Shown here: piece by piece, positions 35,981-44,289 of the stretch
Numbering within the stretch: position 1 is the first letter of the stretch
How the letters are laid out: every line of letters begins with the position of its first letter
Origin: Natronospira elongata
GTDB taxonomy: Bacteria; Pseudomonadota; Gammaproteobacteria; Natronospirales; Natronospiraceae
Assembly: GCF_034931365.1 (NCBI RefSeq)
Contig: NZ_JAYGII010000010.1
Location: 1 to 64,000 of the forward strand
Reading direction: 5' to 3'
Length of the DNA stretch: 64,000 nucleotides
The notes under the pieces: model-generated
Told to the model about the DNA's origin: nothing
The model's database searches: none
What the model saw: only the letters and a program-made list of their open reading frames with translations
Translations under genes and position numbers: made by a program

Positions 35981-36961
35981 ATGCAACGAGTCTTTGCCCC
36001 CAACGTAAAATTGCTGGGACTGATTGCCGCCCTTCTGCTGGCCGGCTGTGCCAGCGAGACTGAGGCCCGGGATGTCACCCCCCTGGAAGTCAATCTGGAC
36101 AAACTGGTGGAACAGGCCGTGATTGGCGAGATTACCCAGCCCCATCAGGCCGACCCACCCCTGCGGGTATCGCCGGATGGCACCGTCGCGGCCGCCCCGG
36201 GCACGGGTGGCATTACCTACAACTTCCGAACCGGCGACTCCGCCGTGCACATGGCGGGGGATCATGTGGAGCCGGCTGTCAGCATTCGTAACGGTTCGCC
36301 GGGTGATACCGCCAACCGGGCCCTGAATGTACTGGCCCAGATAGGCAATCGGGTGCGCATCATCAGTGGTGAGGCTGCCGGCGCGGAAGGCCGTGTGATC
36401 GGCAAGCATGGCGGCATTGAGAATGTCATGGTGGATTTCCCCGACGAGGTCTATGACGATCTGGTGGTGGGAGACCGGATGCAGATCCGGGCCGTGGGCC
36501 TGGGCATGGAAGCCCGCAATGCCGACGACATCTACATTCGCAACATGAGCCCGGACCTACTGGAGGCCATGACGGAACGCGGCATGGGGCTGGACGAGCA
36601 GGATCGGCTGGTAGTCCCCGTCAGCGTCCGCATCCCGGCAAAGATCATGGGCTCCGGTCTGGGCCGAAATCATGTCTTCACCGGCGACTACGACATCCAG
36701 TTCTTCGACGAGGAGGTCGTGGAACGGTATGGGCTTGACCGTCTTCGCTTCGGTGACATCGTTGCCATCACGGATGCCGACCACAAATTCGGTCGCATCT
36801 ACCGGGGTGGTGCGATCAGTGTTGGCGTAGTCGTTCATGGCATCAGCGGTGTGGCCGGCCACGGCCCTGGCGTCACCACGCTGCTCACTTCACCTTCCGG
36901 CAATATCGAGCTGGTGGATGATGAGGACATGAACCTCATCAATCTCCTGCCCATCCGTTGA
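35981..36961 (+). CDS. DUF4438 domain lipoprotein
   Basis: A 326-residue predicted lipoprotein (lipobox LLLAGC near residue 23) whose remainder matches my memory of DUF4438, known from archaea and Thermotoga: VEQAVIGEI, GGITYNF, GDHVEP, GRVIGKHGGIENVMVDFP. The function of DUF4438 is unknown. A strong AGGAGG ribosome binding site precedes it. It lies between pepQ and an NhaC-type antiporter gene. The export signal is unusual for the family as I know it. Confidence 0.85.
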   Translation: MQRVFAPNVKLLGLIAALLLAGCASETEARDVTPLEVNLDKLVEQAVIGEITQPHQADPPLRVSPDGTVAAAPGTGGITYNFRTGDSAVHMAGDHVEPAVSIRNGSPGDTANRALNVLAQIGNRVRIISGEAAGAEGRVIGKHGGIENVMVDFPDEVYDDLVVGDRMQIRAVGLGMEARNADDIYIRNMSPDLLEAMTERGMGLDEQDRLVVPVSVRIPAKIMGSGLGRNHVFTGDYDIQFFDEEVVERYGLDRLRFGDIVAITDADHKFGRIYRGGAISVGVVVHGISGVAGHGPGVTTLLTSPSGNIELVDDEDMNLINLLPIR

Positions 36962-37026
36962 ATCCAAGGAAGCCACCGGTGGCCCCGCCGGGGCCGCCGG
37001 CTGGCCCTGCCCCGGAGCCCTGAGGT

Positions 37027-38388
37027 ATGGAATGGCTGAGTCTGTTGCCACCGGTGGTGGCCATTGCCGTGGCGATCTGGAAACGGGAAGTGATCGTCGC
37101 GCTGCTGGCGGCACTGTTCGTGTCGGAAACCCTGTTGGCAGGGTTCAATCCGGGCGGTGGCTTTACCGGCATGCTGGATCGAGCCACCGCGGTCTTCGAG
37201 AGCCCCAACAGCACCCGCATCCTGATGTTCAGTCTGCTGGTGGGGGCCCTGCTCTATTATATCCAGTATTCCGGCGGTGTGGCGGCGGTTGTACAGTGGC
37301 TGACTCGCGGCGGCTATACCAATAATGCCCGCCGGGCCGGGTTGCTCCCTACGTTCACCGGTTTCGCGATCTTCATTGAAACCAACATGAGTATCCTCAC
37401 CTCGGGTATCGTGGCCCGGGGCCTGTTCGACCGCTTCCGCATGAGTCGGGCCAGACTGGCCTATATCATCGACTCCACCTGTGCACCGGTGGCGATCCTG
37501 ATACTGTTCAATGGCTGGGGAGCCTATCTGCTGGGGCTGATCGATGAGTTCCAGTACGAAAACCCGGTGGCGGTGCTGGCCGCGACCATTCCGCTAAACT
37601 TCTATGCCCTGCTCACCCTGGCCCTGGTCTTTTACACCGTCCTGACTACCCGCGTACACGGCCCGCTGAAAACCGCGGAGTCGAAGATGGACGAAAACCA
37701 GGTGGATAGTTACGAAATCCAGCCCACCCGTGCCCGCTACATGCTGCTGCCGGTGGGAACCATGATCGGTGGCATCCTGTTCTTCCTGTGGCTGACCGGG
37801 GACGGCAGCCTGCTGGCCGGCGCCGGCGCCCAGTCGGTACTGTGGGCCACAGCCCTGGCCGTGGCGGTGGCCTATGTGCTACTCCGCTGGGACGGCGTGT
37901 TCGAACACCGACGCCTGGTGGAACTGGGCTTTCAGGGCATGGGCAAGCTGCTGCCGGTAGTGGCCACGGTGCTACTGGCCCTGGCACTTGGCGCCAGCAT
38001 GCGAGGGCTGGGAACGGGCGAATTTGTTGCCGCCATGCTCGGGCCGGCACTGCCGGTTTTCCTGCTCGCCCCACTGACCTTCCTGGCCGGTGCCATCATT
38101 TCCTTTACCACCGGCACTTCCTGGGGTACCTACGGCATCCTGATTCCCATCGCCCTGCCACTGGCGGCAGCCATGGATGTACCCCCGTCCCTGATCCTGG
38201 CGGCAGTCATGGGGGGTGGCGTTTTCGGTGATCATTGCTCGCCCATTTCCGACACCACCATCATTTCCTCACTGGGTGCGGGCTGTGATCACCTTGAACA
38301 TGTCCGCACCCAGATCCCCTACGCTCTGGTGGCCGGGGTTCTGGCGCTGGTGGGATATGCCCTGGCGGGTTTGATGATGGGGCTTTGA
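37027..38388 (+). CDS. NhaC-family Na+/H+ antiporter-like transporter
   Basis: Integral membrane transporter of 453 residues with about ten to twelve helices. The C-terminal NhaC signatures are present: FTTGTSWGTYGILIP and GGGVFGDHCSPISDTT. Members exchange Na+ for H+ or for organic acids; the real substrate here is unknown. It follows the DUF4438 gene by 65 bp, a gap holding a short GC hairpin (GGCCCC/GGGGCC), and ends before a strong bidirectional terminator. Confidence 0.93.
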   Translation: MEWLSLLPPVVAIAVAIWKREVIVALLAALFVSETLLAGFNPGGGFTGMLDRATAVFESPNSTRILMFSLLVGALLYYIQYSGGVAAVVQWLTRGGYTNNARRAGLLPTFTGFAIFIETNMSILTSGIVARGLFDRFRMSRARLAYIIDSTCAPVAILILFNGWGAYLLGLIDEFQYENPVAVLAATIPLNFYALLTLALVFYTVLTTRVHGPLKTAESKMDENQVDSYEIQPTRARYMLLPVGTMIGGILFFLWLTGDGSLLAGAGAQSVLWATALAVAVAYVLLRWDGVFEHRRLVELGFQGMGKLLPVVATVLLALALGASMRGLGTGEFVAAMLGPALPVFLLAPLTFLAGAIISFTTGTSWGTYGILIPIALPLAAAMDVPPSLILAAVMGGGVFGDHCSPISDTTIISSLGAGCDHLEHVRTQIPYALVAGVLALVGYALAGLMMGL

Positions 38389-38398
38389 AGATATCGGC

Positions 38399-38450
38399 AT
38401 CACAGCCATGAAAAAAGGCCGCAAAAGCGGCCTTTTTTCATGGCTGTGAT
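38399..38450. terminator. Perfect 24-bp bidirectional terminator
   Basis: A perfect inverted repeat of 24 bp per arm, with AAAAAAGGCCGC pairing with GCGGCCTTTTTT at the top and ATCACAGCCATG pairing with CATGGCTGTGAT at the base, encloses the loop AAAA. It separates the convergent NhaC-like and OmpA-family genes. Confidence 0.92.
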
Positions 38451-38464
38451 TGTTTGCTCAGACT

Positions 38465-39160
38465 TCAATCATCGGTCACCGGCACCAGGGTCAGTTCCAC
38501 CCGGCGGTTCTGGCGACGACCCTCTTCAGTGTCATTACTGGCCACGGGCTGATCCTCACCGTAACCCACCACCAGCATACGCTCCTCAATCAAGCCCTGG
38601 GACAGGAGATACCTTGAAACCGACTGAGCCCGTCGCTCGGACAAACGCTGGTTATAACTTGCCGCGCCCGTGCTGTCAGTATGCCCGGCTACCTCAACCA
38701 CGGTCTGATCGAATTCTTCCAACACCACCGCCACCGAATCCAGCACTTCGTAGAACTCAGAGCGCACGGCATCGCTATCGAAGTCGAAAGTGATGTCACC
38801 CGGCATGTTCAGATGAATCTGATCCCCGTCCCGGGTGACCGATACACCGGTCCCTTCCAGTCGCTCCCGAAGCTCGGCCTCCTGACGATCCATATAGGCA
38901 CCCACGGCGCCACCACTCAGAGCGCCCACACCGGCGCCAATCAGCATCCGACGCTGGCGTTCACGGCGATCACTGGCCGTGGCTGCCCCGAGAATGGCAC
39001 CCGTCACCGCACCGACCACCGTACCGGTTGTTGCTCGAGCGCGCTGCTCCTCGCCGGTATAGGGATCCAGTGTGGTGCAGGCTGCCAGGACCATCGACGC
39101 CATCAAGCCCACCGTCACGCCCGGAACAAGGCGGCCAAATCCTCGCGAATTCGTTTTCAT
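38465..39160 (-). CDS. OmpA-family lipoprotein with glycine-zipper domain
   Basis: Outer-membrane lipoprotein anchoring to peptidoglycan. A signal with lipobox VLAAC (near residue 27) is followed by a glycine/alanine-rich zipper region (about 45-95) and an OmpA C-terminal domain (about 115-225) with VAGHTDSTGAASYN and LSERRAQSV. The ATG at 39160 is chosen because AGGAGA precedes it. 231 residues. Similar to YiaD-type proteins. Confidence 0.92.
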   Translation of the reverse strand: MKTNSRGFGRLVPGVTVGLMASMVLAACTTLDPYTGEEQRARATTGTVVGAVTGAILGAATASDRRERQRRMLIGAGVGALSGGAVGAYMDRQEAELRERLEGTGVSVTRDGDQIHLNMPGDITFDFDSDAVRSEFYEVLDSVAVVLEEFDQTVVEVAGHTDSTGAASYNQRLSERRAQSVSRYLLSQGLIEERMLVVGYGEDQPVASNDTEEGRRQNRRVELTLVPVTDD

Positions 39161-39231
39161 CTGCGTCTCTCCTGTGACAGACCAACCAAGGTGCACTATT
39201 GCAGGCCAAGATGGAGGTTGTCGAGCCTAAA

Positions 39232-41205
39232 TCAACGTTCGCCGCCAATTTCCGGGTCAGGATGACCACGCCCGGGAACCAGGATGTCCGCCAGGGGGGA
39301 TGCCACATGGCCGGCCTGCTGTTCTTCGCCGCCCACTTCAGGGCTGCGCCGCTCCACGAAATACAGGCGCTTGAAGAAGGTGTTGTTGGGCGGCTCGCTG
39401 AGGTCCTCGTTGTTCCAGACCTCCAGGGTCTCAACGATCACATAGTCGTCATCGTCCTCATCACGCTCGGAAATCCGGACCAGATCCCAGGTGCGGCGGC
39501 GGAACTCGGTGCATACCAGTTCCTCGTCCGGGTCTTCCTGCAGGCCGACCCAGACCTGTTCTTCCTCGTCGAAGCAACTGCGGATGACAACATCGCCATC
39601 CTCAACAACCCAACCCACCGATCGCATGGACTGGGCCTGCCCCTCTTCACCTTCCTGGGCGGTCGTCAGTCGAATGCGGAAAGCCGTGGCGCTGTCCATA
39701 CCAGGCGCCACATTGCCGCCGAAAGGCCAGTAGGTTCCGGCCACATCATTGGGGTCAAACGCCGAATCGCCCCGGTCGATCAGGTCCACGGACTCGGAAA
39801 TTACTGCCCCGGTCTCGTCCAGTTCGGTGATGATGCCAACCCAACCGTTGCGGGAGGGGCGCACAAATTCGATTTCCAGGCGGCCATCCGGTGCCTCGAA
39901 AATCAGTTGTGACTCATCACTGCTCCAATTGATGGTTTCGCCGGCCTTCCAGCCACCAAATTCGACTTCACCCATGTTGTTGGGGTCAAGGCGCAGGGAG
40001 GCCACCTGTTCGTCCAGATCACTGTCCGGAAGGTTGAGGACCCAACGCCCCTCCACTTCCTCTACCGGAAGCTCATCCTTGCTGCCGAACCAACCCGTCA
40101 TTGCGCGGGTTGCGGTGCGCGTCTGGGTCCCGAATTCTTCATCGTCGAATACGCGCTCGAACTCCGCCTGAACCAGAATCAGGTTCGATTCTTCTCCAGC
40201 AAGAATCCGGTGGAAGCGAGCAGAATCATACCGCTCGGTAAACTCTGCCGTGACCGGGTTACCGTCTTCGTCCTGTTGCAGTTCAGAGCCACGCCAGGTC
40301 AGGTCACCGGCAAAATCGATCTTGACCGAGCCATCCTCCAGCCACCAGCTGAAGTCATCCTGGCCTTCGGGGGCACCAATACGGCCACTGCTTTCGGTAT
40401 CGAAACGGAAGACATCGCCGGTAATGCCGGGAAAGCGTGGCAAATGCATGGCAAAGCGACCAAGCAGCTCCGACGGCTCATTCCAGCCGGCTTTCCGATC
40501 GGCCTGATCCAGAACCCTCGTGCGAATTTCTGCCAGCAGATCCGGTTGGGTGTCACCGGCTTGAAGAATCAGGTCTCGGGTGATTTCAGGCTGGGTGAAC
40601 AGCTTTCTGATTTCATCCAGCTCATCGGGAAAGCCCGGGTCGCTGGTATTCAGAGCGACCATCAGCGCGGTGGTACTGTCCAGCAGGACCTGCGCATCCA
40701 GCTCATCCAGATATTGACGCAGCTTTTCGCCATCGCGGATGAGGCCATCCGCCTCATGCTCCAGCATTTCGCTCTCGACGAGGCGCAGGGCGGAAAAGAA
40801 CAGACGCGGGAACTCATTGGGCGTGATTTGACCGTCTTCATCAACCGCCGCTTCGATGTGCTGCCATTCATCCACCAGCACTTTCAGATCAATCAGCACG
40901 CCATCAGCCCGCTGAACCTGCGCTTCCAGCCAGATGAAATCCCGGGGATGAGGGAGATTGTCTTCCTCGAAGCGAAACCGCAGCACCCCATTGGGATCAA
41001 CGCGAGCCGTCCAGGTTTCCCGCGGCTCATCGATCCCGGCATGAAGTTCGACGAGGGTATTGAATGGAATACCCTGTGCCGCGGCGGTACGAATCTCGAC
41101 CGCAAAGTCGCCGTCGTCATCAATGGACTCACAGGCCATCAACGGCAGAAGAAACGCGGCCAACAGCAGAACAGACCAGGCACGTGAACGGGAAAACAAG
41201 GACAT
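39232..41205 (-). CDS. Large acidic lipoprotein of unknown function
   Basis: I do not recognise this 657-residue protein. A lipoprotein signal (lipobox LPLMAC near residue 24) marks it for the envelope. The N-terminal part resembles a beta-rich adhesin-like segment, residues about 95-260 are helical, and the C-terminal 380 residues alternate short strands with Trp-rich motifs (WRGSEL, GGWKAGETINW). It is strongly acidic, typical of halophile secreted proteins. The ATG at 41205 has GGAGAG upstream. It ends 71 bp before the OmpA-family gene and may share a transcript. Confidence 0.85.
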   Translation of the reverse strand: MSLFSRSRAWSVLLLAAFLLPLMACESIDDDGDFAVEIRTAAAQGIPFNTLVELHAGIDEPRETWTARVDPNGVLRFRFEEDNLPHPRDFIWLEAQVQRADGVLIDLKVLVDEWQHIEAAVDEDGQITPNEFPRLFFSALRLVESEMLEHEADGLIRDGEKLRQYLDELDAQVLLDSTTALMVALNTSDPGFPDELDEIRKLFTQPEITRDLILQAGDTQPDLLAEIRTRVLDQADRKAGWNEPSELLGRFAMHLPRFPGITGDVFRFDTESSGRIGAPEGQDDFSWWLEDGSVKIDFAGDLTWRGSELQQDEDGNPVTAEFTERYDSARFHRILAGEESNLILVQAEFERVFDDEEFGTQTRTATRAMTGWFGSKDELPVEEVEGRWVLNLPDSDLDEQVASLRLDPNNMGEVEFGGWKAGETINWSSDESQLIFEAPDGRLEIEFVRPSRNGWVGIITELDETGAVISESVDLIDRGDSAFDPNDVAGTYWPFGGNVAPGMDSATAFRIRLTTAQEGEEGQAQSMRSVGWVVEDGDVVIRSCFDEEEQVWVGLQEDPDEELVCTEFRRRTWDLVRISERDEDDDDYVIVETLEVWNNEDLSEPPNNTFFKRLYFVERRSPEVGGEEQQAGHVASPLADILVPGRGHPDPEIGGER

Positions 41206-41251
41206 ACTTTCTCTCCGGGCTAAACACATCCACGCCAGCAGACGCGGTAAC

Positions 41252-41552
41252 AAAAAAGGCGGGGGGCCCTATCGGCCTGCCCACTACCCGCAAGGCCCAC
41301 GTCAGCGCGTTACCGACCGGTCGGATTCAGGGCGCGCTTGTGCGGGAAGGCTGATTACCTTTCAGGCAAGCGCAACGCAGGAAATGGCCGGCCAGCGACT
41401 CGTCGAAGGAAGCGCCGCAATTCGGCCTCGGCGGCGTTGCCGCTCCTGGAAAGCCTACCACTCTTCCGGTGAGCGGCGCCTTGCCGAGATCGAATTGCGG
41501 GACTCTGACACGGGCGTTGTGGGTAATGGGCAGGCCCTGGCCACCCCGCCTT
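41252..41552 (-). repeat. Nested palindromic element downstream of tRNA-Met (candidate structured RNA)
   Basis: A 300-bp region without a credible gene. The ends are inverted: AAGGCGGGG (41256-41264) pairs with 41544-41552, and a 16-base segment (41274-41289) pairs with 41521-41536 with one mismatch. Inside lie a 12-bp palindrome (41313-41324), a 7-bp stem (41334-41340 with 41367-41373), a 10-bp palindrome (41385-41394) and a long hairpin (41415-41500) with stems of 10, 6 and 7 bp. On the minus strand it ends in TTTTTT after the basal stem, so tRNA-Met transcription could run into it and stop. It could be a mobile palindromic element or a structured RNA. Confidence 0.6.
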
Positions 41553-41567
41553 CTCTGGCATCGAAAC

Positions 41568-41644
41568 TGGTGGCTATGGGTGGGCTCGAACCACCGACCC
41601 CAGCATTATGAATGCTGTGCTCTAACCAACTGAGCTACATAGCC
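41568..41644 (-). tRNA. tRNA-Met (anticodon CAT)
   Basis: A 77-nt cloverleaf including encoded CCA. The acceptor stem GGCTATG pairs with CATAGCC. The D arm, the anticodon arm with CAGCATTCATAATGCTG and the T arm GGTTCGAGC are all in place. The sequence pattern is elongator-like rather than initiator, since position 1 pairs with position 72. Confidence 0.95.
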
Positions 41645-41691
41645 ATTTTTCAAACAGGACCGGTCTCGGGAAGAGAGCCGGCAGATGCGGG

Positions 41692-41720
41692 ATTTTGGCG
41701 TGATCAGCGCTCGCTGTCAA
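41692..41720 (-). promoter_or_regulatory. tRNA-Met promoter
   Basis: On the minus strand a perfect -35 TTGACA (41715-41720) is separated by 17 bp from CAAAAT (41692-41697). It would start transcription about 40 nt before tRNA-Met, and lies just past the end of ychF. Confidence 0.7.
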
Positions 41721-41735
41721 GCGCCAAAACCGGCA

Positions 41736-42827
41736 TCAAACATTGAAACGAAAATGGATGATGTCGCCTTCCTGAACAATGTAATCCTTGCCTTCCAGGC
41801 GCCACTTGCCGGCATCCTTGGCGCCCTGCTCGCCGCCGCAGGCGGTGAAATCCTCGTAGGAAACCACTTCGGCACGGATAAAACCCTTCTCGAAGTCGGT
41901 ATGAATCACGGCCGCCGCCTTGGGGGCGCTGGAACCGGCCTTGACCGTCCAGGCCCGAACTTCCTTTTCACCCGCAGTAAAGTAGGTCTCCAGCCCCAGA
42001 AGACGATAGCCGGCGCGAATGACCCGATTCAGGCCAGGCTCGTCCATGCCGGCATCCGCCAGAAACTCGCTCTGCTCCTCGGGCTCAAGCTGGGCAATCT
42101 CGGCTTCCAGGGCGGCGCAGACCGGCACCACCTCGGCCGATTCATTCTCGGCATGGGACCGCACCTGCTCAAGCAGGAGATTGTCCTCGAATCCGGACTC
42201 ATCCACGTTGGCGATATACATCAGAGGTTTGGCGGTCAGCAAATGATAGTCGCGGATGGCCTGAGTCTCGTCCTCATCCAGCAACAGACTGCGAACCGGC
42301 TGGCCTTCCGCCAGGTGCCCCTGAAGCTTCTCCAGAATCACCAGCCGTGCGCGCGCATCCTTGTCGCCGGACTTGGCCACCTTCTGGGTTCGCTGCATGG
42401 CCTTTTCCACCGTATCCAGGTCGGCCAGGGCCAATTCGGTACCGATGGTGTCGATATCCGCCAGCGGCTCCACCTTGCCGGCCACATGGGTGACATCATC
42501 ATCCTCAAAACAACGCACGACCATGGCAATGGCATCGGTCTCGCGGATATGAGCCAGAAACTGGTTACCCAGGCCCTCGCCCTTGGAGGCCCCGGCCACC
42601 AGGCCGGCAATATCCACGAACTCCATGGTGGTGGGAATGATCTTCTGCGGCTTGACGATCTCGGCGATCCGCTCCAGACGAGGGTCCGGCACCTGTACGA
42701 CTCCCACATTGGGATCGATGGTACAGAAGGGATAGTTCTCGGCCGGGATCTCGGCCGCAGTCAAGGCATTGAAAAGCGTGGACTTGCCCACGTTCGGCAG
42801 ACCCACGATGCCACACTTGATTCCCAT
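41736..42827 (-). CDS. ychF: Redox-regulated ATPase YchF (Obg-like)
   Basis: Obg-family nucleotide hydrolase that prefers ATP and binds ribosomes. 363 residues with G1 GLPNVGKST, a following helical domain (about 130-200) and the C-terminal TGS domain ending in EGDIIHFRFNV. Its start is 22 bp after pth. Standard synteny prs-rplY-pth-ychF. Confidence 0.98.
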   Translation of the reverse strand: MGIKCGIVGLPNVGKSTLFNALTAAEIPAENYPFCTIDPNVGVVQVPDPRLERIAEIVKPQKIIPTTMEFVDIAGLVAGASKGEGLGNQFLAHIRETDAIAMVVRCFEDDDVTHVAGKVEPLADIDTIGTELALADLDTVEKAMQRTQKVAKSGDKDARARLVILEKLQGHLAEGQPVRSLLLDEDETQAIRDYHLLTAKPLMYIANVDESGFEDNLLLEQVRSHAENESAEVVPVCAALEAEIAQLEPEEQSEFLADAGMDEPGLNRVIRAGYRLLGLETYFTAGEKEVRAWTVKAGSSAPKAAAVIHTDFEKGFIRAEVVSYEDFTACGGEQGAKDAGKWRLEGKDYIVQEGDIIHFRFNV

Positions 42828-42849
42828 TAAAGATTCTCCAATATCGCGC

Positions 42850-43428
42850 TCAGGCCCGTGTGTGCAGGCGGTTCATGCCCGCCTCCAGGCCATCGTCGAG
42901 GATGGCCGGCAGGGCGTCGGCGGCATCCCGGATGGATTCGCGAATCAGGGCCTCATCCTCGCTGCCCGGGCGCTTGAGAACATAGCCCACCACCGCCGCG
43001 GCATGCCCGGGATGACCGATTCCGATTCGCAAACGACGGAAATCCCGGCCGATGTGCCGGTCCAGATCCCGCAGTCCATTGTGGCCTCCATGGCCACCAT
43101 TCCACTTCAGGCGCACGGTCCCCGGCGCCAGGTCCAGCTCATCATGGGCCACCAGCACTTCTTCAGGCCGGATACGGAAGAAATCCATTACCGCCCGGGC
43201 GGACTGGCCACTGCGATTCATGTAAGTCAGGGGACGCAACAGGCGCAGATCATGCCGACCCACGTGAATACGCGCCATCTCGCCATGAAACTTCCGCTCA
43301 CCACTGAACAGGCCACCATAGCGGGCAGCCAATTCTTCCACGTACCAGAAGCCGGCATTGTGCCGGGTATCAACGTAATCGGCCCCGGGGTTGCCGAGGC
43401 CGATGATGAGCTTGATCTGTTCAGACAT
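42850..43428 (-). CDS. pth: Peptidyl-tRNA hydrolase
   Basis: Releases tRNA from peptidyl-tRNAs that drop off the ribosome. The 192 residues include GLGNPGADYVDTRHNAGFW with the catalytic His near residue 22, plus the conserved VAHDELDL and GHGGHNGLRD segments. Lies 69 bp after rplY and 22 bp before ychF. Confidence 0.98.
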   Translation of the reverse strand: MSEQIKLIIGLGNPGADYVDTRHNAGFWYVEELAARYGGLFSGERKFHGEMARIHVGRHDLRLLRPLTYMNRSGQSARAVMDFFRIRPEEVLVAHDELDLAPGTVRLKWNGGHGGHNGLRDLDRHIGRDFRRLRIGIGHPGHAAAVVGYVLKRPGSEDEALIRESIRDAADALPAILDDGLEAGMNRLHTRA

Positions 43429-43497
43429 TGAAACCCCTGATCAAGCCGCGGGAGGGCGGCAACCTGGGCAGCCGCCCCCGCGCGCTCGGGTGGACGC

Positions 43498-44175
43498 TTA
43501 CTCGCCGCCCTCTTCCTTCTTCTCGTCGGCCTCGGACTGGGCCTCGGCATCGGCGGCTTCGGCCTCGTCGGCTTCCACGTCTTCCTTGGCAGCACGGGGC
43601 TGGTGGATGGACACCACCTGCAGGTCATGGTCCTCGCCATGCATCAGCTCGACCAGTTCAACCCCGGACGGCAGCTTGAGATCCGTCAGGTGAATGGAGT
43701 CGCCGATATCCAGCTCGCTCACATCCACCTCGATGAACTCGGGCAGGTCCTTGGGCAGGCAGCTGACTTCCACGTTGACCAGATTGTGAGTGATCACACC
43801 GCCATGAAGCTTGACGCCGGGGCAGGTCTTCTCGCCCTCGAAGTGCAGCGGCACCTGCATGCGCAGCTTTTCCTTGGCGCTCACACGCTGAAGGTCGATA
43901 TGCTCGACCACGGTGGGCTTGTAGACGTGGCGCTGCAGATCCTTGAGCACGGCCTTCTCCTTCTTCTTGCCCACGTTGATTTCCAGCACGTGGGAGTAGA
44001 AGGCTTCATGCTTCAGCTGGTTGATCAGTTCATCGTGATCCACGGAAACCGGCACGGGGTCCTTGCCACCCCCGTAGATGATTCCCGGGACACGGCCCTG
44101 ACGACGCAGGCGGCGGCTCGCACCTTTCCCCTTGTCGTCACGGACTTCTGCATTCAGTGTGAAATCGTCAGACAT
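43498..44175 (-). CDS. rplY: 50S ribosomal protein L25/general stress protein Ctc
   Basis: Binds 5S rRNA. The 225-residue two-domain form (L25 domain about 5-95, TL5/CTC C-terminal domain about 100-190) is longer than E. coli L25 (94 residues) and carries an acidic alanine/glutamate-rich tail. The ATG has GGAGAG upstream. It follows prs with a 114-bp gap that includes a 14-bp palindrome (GGATCCATGGATCC) and a CCGTCC/GGACGG hairpin. Confidence 0.96.
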   Translation of the reverse strand: MSDDFTLNAEVRDDKGKGASRRLRRQGRVPGIIYGGGKDPVPVSVDHDELINQLKHEAFYSHVLEINVGKKKEKAVLKDLQRHVYKPTVVEHIDLQRVSAKEKLRMQVPLHFEGEKTCPGVKLHGGVITHNLVNVEVSCLPKDLPEFIEVDVSELDIGDSIHLTDLKLPSGVELVELMHGEDHDLQVVSIHQPRAAKEDVEADEAEAADAEAQSEADEKKEEGGE

Positions 44176-44289
44176 GATTTACTCTCCGTATGGATCCATG
44201 GATCCCTTGTCGTTTCCGGTCACACTCCCCCGCGACCAGGTTCGTGTCACCGCGCCTCCGTCCACCCTTCAAGGCGGACGGAATCGGAC

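Noticed and set aside
34670..36409. Long minus-strand open frame across pepQ and the DUF4438 gene
   Set aside because: Both genes on the plus strand have clear motifs; the antisense frame is a by-product of high GC content.
41355..41561. Short open frames on both strands in the palindromic element
   Set aside because: They follow the hairpin arms, lack ribosome binding sites and have no recognisable protein features.
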